Assembly: GCA_031841125.1 (NCBI GenBank)
Contig: JAJSSI010000045.1
Location: 26,949 to 90,948 of the forward strand
DNA from: Acanthococcus lagerstroemiae
Lineage: Eukaryota > Arthropoda > Insecta > Hemiptera > Eriococcidae
DNA: 64,000 nt
Reading direction: 5' to 3'
This document shows positions 49,474 to 62,227 of the stretch, piece after piece. Position numbers and translations under genes: made by a program. Numbering within the stretch: the stretch's first letter is position 1; each line of letters begins with the position of its first letter. The notes beneath the pieces were generated by a model. The model was not told the DNA's origin, made no database searches, and saw only the letters and a list, made by a program, of their open reading frames with translations.

Positions 49474-50122
49474 GTACCTGTTGTACATAATATACTCATA
49501 ATTTGGTAATAATTACAATTATGTAAACTTACTCTGTTGCTGGCATGTACCTAATCAATCAATTTATTACCAAACTTCGCTGTAGCCTACTACTTTCATC
49601 ATATACATAACTGCATTACTGCATACAATAATACCAGAATAAGTAAGATAGAACAATTGCAAAAATAAATTTATTTACTGACCCTTGTACAACATTACTT
49701 TAGTTCGTGTACGTCGAATGTACTGTTCAACCTTAATAAACAGCTTGGATTCGTGATTTAAACGTACTTTTAAAATTTTTTTACAGATACTGCTGAAAAC
49801 CTTATGGATGTTACAGTCTACAAACTTACATTTACTTAGGGCAATGCTTGTCGTTAAATGTACAAAACTATTTTAAAATAATTTTGTTGCATTTTTTCGC
49901 ATTAATTTTTCCAAGAAGATGCATACATCACGAACTTCTGTTGAGCTGGGCACGACAAGGCCACTTCTATTTTTCACTTGAATGAACGTTGAATTTTCGA
50001 CTGAGGTTATATCCTCACCAAAACAATTTTCCTTCTTGTCTCCGTGATCCAGGCCCACTTATCATGCACGAGTGATTATTATTCGTAATTTTACTCATGT
50101 TGGTGTATAATATGTACACTAA
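49474..50122. other. No feature recognised
   Basis: AT-rich spacer before the Helitron run. It ends ...CACTAA at the Helitron 5' boundary. Confidence 0.4.
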
Positions 50123-53100
50123 TCTATATTATAAAATCCAACTTCAACTCCCTGAATGATTGAATGTGTCGATCGCATAGCATAAACAAACTTTTTTTTG
50201 GCTTTTGTATTGAAGCGAGGCCGAAGGCCGAGCGACCGTCCTTTTTGGCTTTTGGCTGTGTGGAATTTAATGCGAGACCGCAGGCTGAGCTATGGTTTGT
50301 TTTTGTTTTAATTTATATGAAAAAGGAACTAAAACAACCCGAATGTAAGATTCTTTTTCCTAATAAAAATTTATTTCGTAGCATTTTCGTCCACTCATGG
50401 ATTGATGCGGCAGACTGCAGTAGTAGCAGAGAGGCAGAATGTAAAAATAAATTCGTGTTTGATAACCAATCTGCAAATTAATAATTGATTTGATGAAATT
50501 AGTAGTCACTCAATTTTGCAATAATTACTTAATTGGGAAAAAGAGCTATTTTTCTATATGTTCGAACTTGATTAATGTGCAGCTTAAAGAAAGGAGAAAG
50601 TGCAATTCCTACTTATTTCGTCACTGATTCACTTCTTACCACAAGTAAGTCCTTATTTTCAAGCTGTAGTTACAATATCTGATTTGAGAATATTTTGGAA
50701 CAGCGTGGAATACAAATTAATCATTTGTATCCTGTTTCTATTTGAACATCAGATTTTACTATCTTCACTATGTTCCAGATTTGCAGGAGTTCAATACATT
50801 GACACCAGGTTCAAATCCGCAACAGAAACCTAATTATCAGGAAACAGACCTGGGTTTTGAGTTGAATACTCTACTATATGGTACCTCTTCAATCTAAGAA
50901 TGTATGCCTCGGATGTAACGTTAATTCTTTTAATCTTTCTATATTGGATTATCAGTTTCTATCTGAACTGTTTTCCTCTGTTCTGCAGGAGTTGAATACC
51001 TTGGTACCAGATTCATATCGAAAATAGATGACACCTGGTTATTAGTAAACGCACCTGAGTTACTGGTTGAATACTATTATGCATGGTAGCAGTTAGGTTG
51101 CAGTATGCAGATTGTAGAATCGTGATTGAAAGCTGATCAGGAATGGAGGAATTGTGATTTAATGTACATTTTAAAGAAACGAGAAAGAGAAAGGAACTGG
51201 GAGCATGAATATCCTCAGTTAGTTTCAAATGTTACTTGTCTGAATAATTTCCAATGTGTATAATATCACTTATGAACTTCACGATTTACTGCAAGTAAGT
51301 TAAGTACCATTAGCAAATTGTCATTATGCATCTCTGAAAAGTATAAGAATACAGGGATGGCATCAGATATTAGGTATGTAGTATTTTAAATATCGACTGG
51401 TTTTTCATTTTTCAGTTACGTTGACAGTTTCTACCATCTTGGCCGCACTTTTCTGTTCAGTTTAAGAGTGTAATATAAATTCAGGAATCTAAGCTAAACC
51501 TTGATTATTATATTAGCAAGCAAACTAACTGGAAGTGGGAGTTGAATACTGTTCAAGATAGTAGTTAGATAACAAAATATCAGTAAGTCCACCTGGTTTA
51601 CTACTCAAGTGACTCATAAGAAAACGATTTGATTTATCAGTTTCACAAGAGAACTACAGAATACCAAGGAACAGTACTTTTAGCGTGGAGTGATGATCAA
51701 ATACTTCTGAATGATTGGAAATGATCGCAAAATAATTGTTTTGATATTCATTACCACGTTTCCATATTAGCCAGTGATTTGTTTTGTTTCGATGTTTCGT
51801 TTCATTAGGTATTTTGTTTCATTTCTCCAGAGACTTTTGTTGTTATTGTTATAATAATTTCAATTATTTGTGAGCTATAGTTACACACTTTCTTTTTGGC
51901 ATTATTAATCTTATCAATTCTGTAAAATCCATTCCCGCTGTGTTCCAAATTTGATTACATTTTCACGTTATTTGAATTTTTTAATATATTTTTCACCAGT
52001 TAGAATTGAATGATGTATTTTTAAAGCTATACTATGCTTCAGTGCTACCTGGGAGAAATCAGAAGCAGTAATTCTGAGTAATTCATGCCTATTGTAATGC
52101 GAAATGAACAGTTAAAAAAGGAAGAGAGAGAGAGAGAGAGAGAGAGAGAAGTCTATTGAAAGTTGTTATGAAGCAGTGGCATATCGCACATGAGCCCTCT
52201 TATGTTTAATTCTATAATGCTGAAGGTTTTGATAAGAGGTACATCCATAAATAGATAGTGTTTTACACGTTTTACATTATATTTTATACAAATGTTGATG
52301 TCCCCATACTACATTATTGATATTAATTTCAGCGCATAATGAATCATCATCAAAATGCTATAAAATTCTTTCAGTTTTTTTCTTATTTTTTGATACTTGT
52401 AGTTCCAAAAAATTGGTGCAGTATTTTTAAGTGCTGGGTACAATATCCTTGTCTTTCTTTCCTTGAGTGACGAGCAGTTCAAAATAAATGCAGGCGGTTA
52501 TCAATAGTAGGTAATGGAAGTTTACTGGCATTATTTGGCAAATTTTGTACCCTAAAAAGTTCAACAAGATTACTTGGGAATTTGCTGGTTTCTTATTTCA
52601 TTACTTTTTATGCTTTTGGTCAAAATACTGAGCTCCATGGGATGGCAATGGAACTACTACACTTGATACAAAAAAGAATTTTGTTCAATATTAGAATCGC
52701 AAAAACCTGTACAACTTTTGAGCCACCAATTTAACAGATTTGTTTCGCAATGAAATTGTTGTGGTGGTAGCAATGATCAACCCACACGAGTAAAATTTTC
52801 CTCGCATGGTTCAGAAATTTTTGAAGAGAATTTTATCAATTTCTGAGTCAGTTTTTTCACATTTAAGCCTTTTGAGACTGACTCTCATGTGGTACTGTTG
52901 TAAAAGTAAACGTTTGGCTAACCATTCACTATTTAACAGTATTGAATATAATCCATTTAACCCCTTCCCTGCCCTGGTTGATATGTTTTTTATCTTTAAA
53001 ACCGCTGATTGCAACAACTGTATGTCATATAGACCCAAAATTTTATACATATAGTCTCCTGACCTGGGAAAATAATTTTACCAAGTTCAAAGAAAATCGG

Positions 53101-53935
53101 CTGATTTTTGAACGTTTAATTACTTTTCTATTTTGAACTTTTAATTACTTTTCTATTTATATTGTACTTCCTAACCAAAAACCACCAACTTTAAGACCCG
53201 GGGGTGCAGTTTAAAATGTTTTAATCAATCTGAAGCTATTTGGTGATTTAAAAAAAAAAGAAGGAAGAACCTAAGCGTGGGGGGGGGGTACGTTGGAGTA
53301 GAGCAAGCAAGATGAAGTTCAGATTTAAATCCTGAAGAAGGTGGACATTGTTAACCAAGTTATATACTTAGAAAATAGTAAGATTTTCCACAAAGATTAG
53401 TAGTCATCAGAAAGCCTGGAAGGTGAGCAAATTACTGAGATTTGTTGAGCTTCAGTGGGGCAAGTTAAGCCAAGCATGAGTCAAACCATTGTCAAAGTCT
53501 ACAAGTAATTCAGGATAAAAGTAAAATTAAGTTGTTGGAATATACTAAAATTAATTTTATACCAAGTTTTCAAAAACTCCATTGCAGTTCATTTTATTTT
53601 TTTCAAATTAATACCTATTTCCCACTTCTTTGAGATACACTTTAGACTTCACAGTATCATTGTCCAGGTCCTCCTTGCAAAGATAAAAAGTGCCCAACTT
53701 ATAAGTTAAATTTTGTATACCAACCAAAATATTCTCAATTACGCTACCTATTTACTAATAACAGTTACCACCATAATATTGCAGACACTTGGTTTCGAGT
53801 TGGCGCGAAGCGCCAACGAGGGAAAGCATTTGCGAGCGAAGCGAGTGAATGCTCCATCAAAGATGGGGAGCTGGACGGCGCGCGCTGCAAGCGCCTAGCC
53901 TCCAGGGGCGCTGTAAGCGCCCCGCGAGAGGCTAG
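50123..53935 (+). mobile_element. Non-autonomous Helitron, copy 1 (complete)
   Basis: It starts TCTATATTATAAAATCC after an A and ends CTAG followed by T. These are the canonical Helitron termini (5' TC, 3' CTRR, A/T target). The 3' end carries GGGGCGC-TGTAA-GCGCCCC eight bases before CTAG. There is an outer pair CTAGCCTC/GAGGCTAG and a further hairpin GTTGGCGC/GCGCCAAC at 53799-53817. It is 3,813 bp long and encodes no Rep or helicase. Inside are a GA microsatellite (about 52120-52150), a G run and diverged repeats around GGAGTTGAATAC (50785, 50988, 51537). Confidence 0.85.
53895..53935 (+). other. Helitron 3' terminal hairpin, copy 1
   Basis: CTAGCCTC pairs with GAGGCTAG and encloses the 7-bp GC stem at 53905-53923. 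This is the presumed termination signal of rolling-circle replication. The same structure ends copy 2 at 57665-57705. Confidence 0.85.
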
Positions 53936-56900
53936 TCTATATTATAAAATCCAACGTCAACTCCCTGAATGTGTCGATCGCATAGCATAAACAAACTTTT
54001 TTTTGGCTTTTGTATTGAAGCGAGGCCGAAGGCCGAGCGACCGTCCTTTTTGGCTTTTGGCTGTGGAATTTAATGCGAGACCGCAGGCTGAGCTATGGTT
54101 TGTTTTTGTTTTAATTTATTATGAAAAAGGAACTAAAACAACCCGAATGTAAGATTCTTTTTCCTAATAAAAATTTATTTCGTAGCATTTTCGTCCACTC
54201 ATGGATTGATGCGGCAGACTGCAGTAGCAGAGAGGCAGAATGTAAAAATAAATTCGTGTTTGATAACCAATCTGCAAATTAATAATTGATTTGATGAAAT
54301 TAGTAGTCACTCAATTTTGCAATAATTACTTAATTGGGAAAAAGAGCTATTTTTCTATATGTTCGAACTTGATTAATGTGCAGCTTAAAGAAAGGAGAAA
54401 GTGCAATTCCTACTTATTTCGTCACTGATTCACTTCTTACCACAAGTAAGTCCTTATTTTCAAGCTGTAGTTGCAATATCTGATTTGAGAATATTTTGGA
54501 AAACAGCGTGGAATACAAATTAATCATTTGTATCCTGTTTCTATTTGAACATCAGATTTTACTATCTTCACTATGTTCCAGATTTGCAGGAGTTCAATAC
54601 ATTGACACCAGGTTCAAATCCGCAACAGAAACCTAATTATCAGGAAACAGACCTGGGTTTTGAGTTGAATACTCTACTATATGGTACCTCTTCAATCTAA
54701 GAATGTATGCCTCGGATGTAACGTTAATTCTTTTAATCTTTCTATTGGATTATCAGTTTCTATCTGGACTGTTTTCCTCTGTTCTGCAGGAGTTGAATAC
54801 CTTGGTACCAGATTCATATCGAAAATAGATGACACCTGGTTATTAGTAAACGCACCTGAGTTACTGGTTGAATACTATTATGCATGGTAGCAGTTAGGTT
54901 GCAGTATGCAGATTGTAGAATCGTGATTGAAAGCTGATCAGGAATGGAGGAATTGTGATTTAATGTACATTTTAAAGAAACGAGAAAGAGAAAGGAACTG
55001 GGAGCATGAATATCCTCAGTTAGTTTCAAATGTTACTTGTCTGAATAATTTCCAATGTGTATAATATCACTTATGAACTTCACGATTTACTGCAAGTAAG
55101 TTAAGTACCATTAGCAAATTGTCATTATGCATCTCTGAAAAGTATAAGAATACAGGGATGGCATCAGATATTAGGTATGTAGTATTTTAAATATCGACTG
55201 GTTTTTCATTTTTCAGTTACGTTGACAGTTTCTACCATCTTGGCCGCACTTTTCTGTTCAGTTTAAGAGTGTAATATAAATTCAGGAATCTAAGCTAAAC
55301 CTTGATTATTATATTAGCAAAAACTAACTGGAAGTGGGAGTTGAATACTGTTCAAGATAGTAGTTAGATAACAAAATATCAGTAAGTCCACCTGGTTTAC
55401 TACTCAAGTGACTCATAAGAAAACGATTTGATTTATCAGTTTCACAAGAGAACTACAGAATACCAAGGAACAGTACTTTTAGCGTGGAGTGATGATCAAA
55501 TACTTCTGAATGATTGGAAATCATCGCAAAATAATTGTTTTGATATTCATTACCACTTTCCATATTAGCCAGTGATTTGTTTTGTTTCGATGTTTCGTTT
55601 CATTAGGTATTTTGTTTCATTTCTCCAGAGACTCTTGTTGTTATTGTTATAATAATTTCAATTATTTGTGAGCTATAGTTACACACTTTCTTTTTGGCAT
55701 TATTAATCTTATCAATTCTGTAAAATCCATTCCCGCTGTGTTCCAAATTTGATTACATTTTCACGTTATTTGAATTTTTTAATATATTTTTCACCAGTTA
55801 GAATTGAATGATGTATTTTTAAAGCTATACTATGCTTCAGTGCTACCTGGGAGAAATCAGAAGCAGTAATTCTGAGTAATTCATGCCTATTGTAATGCGA
55901 AATGAAAAGTTAAAAAAGGAAGAGAGAGAGAGAGAGAGAAGTCTATTGAAAGTTGTTATGAAGCAGTGGCATATCGCACATGAGCCCTCTTATGTTTAAT
56001 TCTATAATGCTGAAGGTTTTGATAAGAGGTACATCCATAAATAGATAGTGTTTTACACGTTTTACATTATATTTTATACAAATGTTGATGTCCCCATACT
56101 ACATTATTGATATTAATTTCAGCGCATAATGAATCATCAAAATGCTATAAAATTCTTTCAGTTTTTTTCTTATTTTTTGATACTTGTAGTTCCAAAAAAT
56201 TGGTGCAGTATTTTTAAGTGCTGGGTACAATATCCTTGTCTTTCTTTCCTTGAGTGACGAGCAGTTCAAAATAAATGCAGGCGGTTATCAATAGTAGGTA
56301 ATGGAAGTTTACTGGCATTATTTGGCAAATTTTGTACCCCAAAAAGTTCAACAAGATTACTTGGGAATTTGCTGGTTTCTTATTTCATTACTTTTTATGC
56401 TTTTGGTCAAAATACTGAGCTCCATGGGATGGCAATGGAACTACTACACTTGATACAAAAAAGAATTTTGTTCAATATTAGAATCGCAAAAACCTGTACA
56501 ACTTTTGAGCCACCAATTTAACAGATTTGTTTCGCAATGAAATTGTTGTGGTGGTAGCAATGATCAACCCACACGAGTAAAATTTTCCTCGCATGGTTCA
56601 GAAATTTTTGAAGAGAATTTTATCAATTTCTGAGTCAGTTTTTTCACATTTAAGCCTTTTGAGACTGACTCTCATGTGGTACTGTTGTAAAAGTAAACGT
56701 TTGGCTAACCATTCACTATTTAACAGTATTGAATATAATCCATTTAACCCCTTCCCTGCCCTGGTTGATAAGTTTTTTATCTTTAAAACCGCTGATTGCA
56801 ACAACTGTATGTCATATAGACCCAAAATTTTATACATATAGTCTCCTGACCTGGGAAAATAATTTTACCAAGTTCAAAGAAAATCGGCTGATTTTTGAAC

Positions 56901-57705
56901 GTTTAATTACTTTTCTATTTTGAACTTTTAATTACTTTTCTATTTATATTGTACTTCCTAACCAAAAACCACCAACTTTAAGACCCGGGGGTGCAGTTTA
57001 AAATGTTTTAATCAATCTGAAGCTATTTGGTGATTTAAAAAAAAAGAAGCGGGGGGGGTACGTTGGAGTAGAGCAAGCAAGATGAAGTTCAGATTTAAAT
57101 CCTGAAGAAGGTGGACATTGTTAACCAAGTTATATACTTAGAAAATAGTAAGATTTTCCACAAAGATTAGTAGTCATCAGAAAGCCTGGAAGGTGAGCAA
57201 ATTACTGAGATTTGTTGAGCTTCAGTGGGGCAAGTTAAGCCAAGCATGAGTCAAACCATTTTCAAAGTCTACAAGTAATTCAGGATAAAAGTAAAATTAA
57301 GTTGTTGGAATATACTAAAATTAATTTTATACCAAGTTTTCAAAAACTCCATTGCAGTTCATTTTATTTTTTCCAAATTAATACCTATTTCCCACTTCTT
57401 TGAGATACACTTTAGACTTCACAGTATCATTGTCCAGGTCCTCCTTGCAAAGATAAAAAGTGCCCAACTTATAAGTTAAATTTTGTATACCAACCAAAAT
57501 ATTCTCAATTACGCTACCTATTTACTAATAACAGTTACCACCATAATATTGCAGACACTTGGTTTCGAGTTGGCGCGAAGCGCCAACGAGGGAAAGCATT
57601 TGCGAGCGAAGCGAGTGAATGCTCCATCAAAGATGGGGAGCTGGACGGCGCGCGCTGCAAGCGCCTAGCCTCCAGGGGCGCTGTAAGCGCCCCGCGAGAG
57701 GCTAG
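53936..57705 (+). mobile_element. Non-autonomous Helitron, copy 2 (complete)
   Basis: It begins at the base following the CTAG of copy 1, with no host sequence between. It is 3,770 bp long and differs from copy 1 by point changes and small indels, for example a missing GATTGAAT near its start and a shorter GA run. Its end structure is identical. It is directly followed by copy 3. Confidence 0.85.
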
Positions 57706-59142
57706 TCTATATTATAAAATCCAACTTCAACTCCCTGAATGATTGAATGTGTCGATCGCATAGCATAAACAAACTTTTTTTTGGCTTTTGTATTGAAGCG
57801 AGGCCGAAGGCAGAGCGACCGTCCTTTTTGGCTTTTGGCTGTGGAATTTAATGCGAGACCGCAGGCTGAGCTATGGTTTGTTTTTGTTTTAATTTATATG
57901 AAAAAGGAACTAAAACAACCTGAATGTAAGATTCTTTTTCCTAATAAAAATTTATTTCGTAGCATTTTCATCCACTCATGGATTGATGCGGCAGACTGCA
58001 GTAGCAGAGAGGCAGAATGTAAAAATAAATTCGTGTTTGATAACCAATCTGCAAATTAATAATTGATTTGATGAAATTAGTAGTCACTCAATTTTGCAAT
58101 AATTACTTAATTGGGAAAAAGAGCTATTTTTCTATATGTTCGAACTTGATTAATGTGCAGCTTAAAGAAAGGAGAAAGTGCAATTCCTACTTATTTCGTC
58201 ACTGATTCACTTCTTACCACAAGTAAGTCCTTATTTTCAAGCTGTAGTTACAATATCTGATTTGAGAATATTTTGGAAAACAGCGTGGAATACAAATTAA
58301 TCATTTGTATCCTGTTTCTATTTGAACATCAGATTTTACTATCTTCACTATGTTCCAGATTTGCAGGAGTTCAATACATTGACACCAGGTTCAAATCCGC
58401 AACAGAAACCTAATTATCAGGAAACAGACCTGGGTTTTGAGTTGAATACTCTACTATATGGTACCTCTTCAATCTAAGAATGTATGCCTCGGATGTAACG
58501 TTAATTCTTTTAATCTTTCTATTGGATTATCAGTTTCTATCTGGACTGTTTTCCTCTGTTCTGCAGGAGTTGAATACCTTGGTACCAGATTCATATCGAA
58601 AATAGATGACACCTGGTTATTAGTAAACGCACCTGAGTTACTGGTTGAATACTATTATGCATGGTAGCAGTTAGGTTGCAGTATGCAGATTGTAGAATCG
58701 TGATTGAAAGCTGATCAGGAATGGAGGAATTGTGATTTAATGTACATTTTAAAGAAACGAGAAAGAGAAAGGAACTGGGAGCATGAATATCCTCAGTTAG
58801 TTTCAAATGTTACTTGTCTGAATAATTTCCAATGTGTATAATATCACTTATGAACTTCACGATTTACTGCAAGTAAGTTAAGTACCATTAGCAAATTGTC
58901 ATTATGCATCTCTGAAAAGTATAAGAATACAGGGATGGCATCAGATATTAGGTATGTAGTATTTTAAATATCGACTGGTTTTTCATTTTTCAGTTACGTT
59001 GACAGTTTCTACCATCTTGGCCGCACTTTTCTGTTCAGTTTAAGAGTGTAATATAAATTCAGGAATCTAAGCTAAACCTTGATTATTATATTAGCAAAAA
59101 CTAACTGGAAGTGGGAGTTGAATACTGTTCAAGATAGTAGTT
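57706..59142 (+). mobile_element. Helitron copy 3, truncated
   Basis: It starts at the exact 5' end and follows copies 1 and 2 for 1,437 bp. Homology stops after GTAGTT at 59142, so the 3' hairpin and CTAG are missing. Confidence 0.85.
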
Positions 59143-59550
59143 TACACAGTCAAAAATTTGCTATTACTTTTTAAAATCTGCTACTATTTTTGCTAGTACT
59201 AGCTACAGTATTGGATTTGGCACAATATCGAAGCGTCCGCTAGCAGATTTTCTTATATGTGCCGCTACAATAGCAGCTATATTAGCGAACGCTGATGAAA
59301 ATTCCCTTGTGGATTCTGCTATGTAGCTGCGATATAGGTTGCATACATACTTGCTATCATGTGTTCTAACATTTGCATAGTAGCAAGTGCTAGTATGTGC
59401 GCATACATGAGATTGCTAGGTTGTTGCTATGATGCTGCCAATACATTTAGTTTAACAGCTGCTATATAGCACTATGATAGCAACTGCTACTACACCCGTG
59501 TCCATGTGCGGCGGCTATGATACTGCTATGATAGCGCTCATATGTTTTGC
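59143..59550. repeat. TGCTA/TAGCA-rich degenerate stretch
   Basis: GCTA, TAGC and CTGCTAT words recur densely on both strands up to about 59545. No unit length is clear. It begins exactly where the third Helitron copy breaks off, so it may be the insertion or deletion that truncated it. Confidence 0.55.
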
Positions 59551-59558
59551 TAACCAAA

Positions 59559-59737
59559 TAGGACCATATACGGAGAAGGGGGGGGGGTCCGGACCCCTCC
59601 CCACTGGGTACGGCCGTGCGCTTAAAAATTCAGGAAAATGCGGATCTCAGAAACATTGGAAAATAAATTTAGTTTAAAATACCCCATATGTTAGGTCAAC
59701 CCCCCTCCTCCTCACCGTATTCCTAGATACCGCACTG
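59559..59737. mobile_element. Probable hAT-type MITE, 179 bp
   Basis: Flanking 8-mers are TAACCAAA (59551-59558) and TAACAAAA (59738-59745). The right end inverted reads CAGTGCGGTATCTAGG and the left end TAGGACCATATACGG, only partly alike. The interior has G and C runs typical of this class. Confidence 0.5.
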
Positions 59738-59745
59738 TAACAAAA

Positions 59746-60792
59746 TGCTATAAAATAATTTGAATGGAAGTTGGGTACACTGTACATTGTAAGGAGCTGG
59801 GGAGTGGATGGGATTAATTCCCGTATTGTTGTAACTATTTCAACTGGTCAAATGATAAACCCTTATGAAAGTTTATTGAACTATCCTACATTATATTACA
59901 CTGCAAGAAGCTATACATCTACATACTAAAAAGAAAGCAATGAAAAATAATAAGTGATCTATTGCAAATACAAAAACATCAATCACCAATAGTAATAGAA
60001 AATGAAACAGAACAAAATAACATACAGTGAAAAAACAAAACTGAAACAAATAAAATTGACTCTAAGGTAACATAATACACTTGAAAATGAATTCAAAAAA
60101 TGGAACAAAAAGGAAAGAGATCTTTTCTCCAATATGACTTGGTACTATGAAACTGAATGACCCATCACACCTCATTGTTACATATTGTAGTCCAACAATT
60201 GCGACCAATTAGGGGTATACAATTTCATCCTGTATCAACGCATTATTGAAAGAAGAAAGAAAAAACAATTAGTGAAGTTTGAAAAAAAAAAATACAAAAT
60301 AAATACATAAAATTGATATTTTGAGAGTTTTAGACTAGTGCAGTTGTGTTTCTCCCCGTTTGGTTTTATCCCAGAGAGGGGAGAGATTTACCTTCACTTT
60401 GTAAATTTTTCCCTATTTCCTATCTACCCTTTTCCTATCTTATTGTCTTCGTATTTCTCACCCGATAAAATGAGGTAATAAATATGAAAAGAAAGGATTC
60501 ATCAACCCTTTCTATTATAATAAAATGCTTGAGAACTATGTATCATAAATAAATCCGCACATCTACCTATAACATTGATACTTATTTGCTATAAGACTTA
60601 CACGTTATTACAAAAATCAATTTTGAGAAACCAAAAGCTTTGAAAATGAATTCGAAAAAAAAAGAGACCTTGCGTCCAAAATTTTGATCTTATTTTTCTT
60701 CAATAAATGGCTTTTTCTTTCTTCTTTCAGTAATGAACTAGTTTTTTAAAACCATATCTCGACATCTCGACAAATTAGCAGGCAGGAAAATA
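59746..60792. other. No feature recognised
   Basis: A-rich sequence without a gene; some of it may belong to the decayed retroelement that follows. Confidence 0.4.
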
Positions 60793-61118
60793 CGATTGTG
60801 CGTTGATCTGTCTAGACCGAATAACAAGGTCAAACGGGATATTGTTCCAATCACTCCTGTGGAGGAGATATTAGCAAAACTGCAGGGAGCTGTGATGCTC
60901 TCTAAACTCGACGCCAACTCTGGGTTTTATCAGATGGTTCTGTCATCGAGAGTCGAGAAAGCTTACAACATTCCTCACCCCCTTCGGCTGTTATTACTTC
61001 GATCGTCTACCACTTTGCATTTTGTGCGCGCCAGAAATGTTCACGCCCGAATGTCACAGATGCTCGAAGACTGCAAGAATGTCGTCTGCTTCTTGGATGA
61101 TATGTTGGTGTGGGGGAA
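60793..61118 (+). pseudogene. Ty3/gypsy reverse-transcriptase fragment
   Basis: RLCVDL, SKLDANSGFYQM and, in another frame, TPFG...YYFDRLP and CAPEMF, then MSQMLEDCK and FLDDMLVWG appear in the order of a gypsy reverse transcriptase, including the catalytic DD. Two compensating frameshifts lie between EKA and MSQM. There is no protease, RNase H or integrase around it. It is dead. Confidence 0.85.
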
Positions 61119-61387
61119 GGGCCAGATCTGGGGAGCCACTGCCCTTATTCCCCAGATCTGGCCCCCTGTGACTTCTGGGCCTCCCAAAAATCAAAAAGTT
61201 CATGAAGGATATTTACTGGGGGTCACTAGAAGAGATCGAGACTGCAATTACAGCTGCTCTAAAACAGCTAGTTTCAACAGACTTCGAAGACTGCTACAGA
61301 CAATGGGAGGGCCAAATGGCCAAGTGTTTGGAGTTGAATGGGGACTACTTTGAAGGGGATCGTATTAATTTTCCTGATGATTTGTAA
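61119..61387 (+). pseudogene. Mariner transposase C-terminal fragment
   Basis: PYSPDLAPCDFW is present in one frame and PKIKKFMK...WGSLEEIE, DFEDCY.QW and DYFEGD follow in another, ending TAA at 61385-61387. These are the hallmark C-terminal blocks of Tc1/mariner transposases, with one frameshift. An AATAAA lies just downstream. The N-terminal two thirds are missing, and the fragment abuts the gypsy fragment directly. Confidence 0.85.
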
Positions 61388-61684
61388 TTTGTAATGAAAT
61401 AAAGATTTTCCGCGAACTTAATTGTCATGGTTGTATATGTATACATAAAAAAAACCACACTTATAAGGGAAGGGTAGCCAAAACAAGTGAGGCTGTGCCA
61501 GATCGCCCAAGTCACCATCGAAAGAAACTGCCCAATACACTACCTGACGTGGACGCGTTGTGCGCCCGCCAGACTTCCTATATAGTGCGAAGGTCCTATC
61601 CGAGACCAAATGGCCGTTCCGAGGAGTAAAAAGGGGAGATGGTGTATACAGAGAGTACTATAGTTACTTAGCTTATCGAAGTAC
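61388..61684. other. No feature recognised
   Basis: Short spacer with chance frames only. Confidence 0.4.
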
Positions 61685-61692
61685 CGTGAATG

Positions 61693-62169
61693 AAGAGGTG
61701 CTTAGCTAGCTATTAGCCATTAGCTGTTAGCCGTTAGCTTGCAGTTTTTGGGAGATTTTTAGCCAGCTGTTAGCTAGCCGATTGAAAATTTTTTAGCCAA
61801 GAGCTAGCCATAAGCCAATGAAAACTCGGAAGCTATCGGCTAATTTCATTTTCCTAATTTCTTGCCTTTCCCCTTTTGACTACATTCAAACTGAATTTTT
61901 TTTCCTATTCCTTTTCGGAGGATTTTCGTTTTTTGGATTGAAACTGCAACATCTGTCAAACTCAGACTCAGAATTGAGGGAATGAAAAAGAATTGGAACC
62001 AAGTTTCCACTTCACCTATTTTATTTTCACCGAAAATGTGGATTAGTCTTTAGCCGTTAGCTATAGCCAATCAGCGTCCTGTAGCCATTAGCCGTTAGCC
62101 GAAGCCAATTAATAAAAAAATTAGTTTTCGCTGTTAGTTTTAGCCAATCTGATTGGCTAAGCACCCCTG
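61693..62169. mobile_element. hAT-type MITE with TTAGC subterminal repeats
   Basis: A perfect 8-bp duplication CGTGAATG flanks it at 61685-61692 and 62170-62177. The ends are AAGAGGTGCTTAGC and, inverted, CAGGGGTGCTTAGCC. Both subterminal zones are packed with TTAGCC and TTAGCT words. It has no coding capacity. Confidence 0.88.
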
Positions 62170-62227
62170 CGTGAATGTAACGACGGCTTATCTACTTTAG
62201 TAGAAATACACGAGTAAATGGACGCTG

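Noticed and set aside
52806..53054. Repeated small frames in the Helitron copies as captured genes
   Set aside because: Overlapping frames on both strands are equally open, carry no domain, and are copied only because the element is tandem.
60796..61353. 185-aa open frame as an intact gene
   Set aside because: It reads a frameshifted gypsy reverse-transcriptase piece into out-of-frame mariner sequence.
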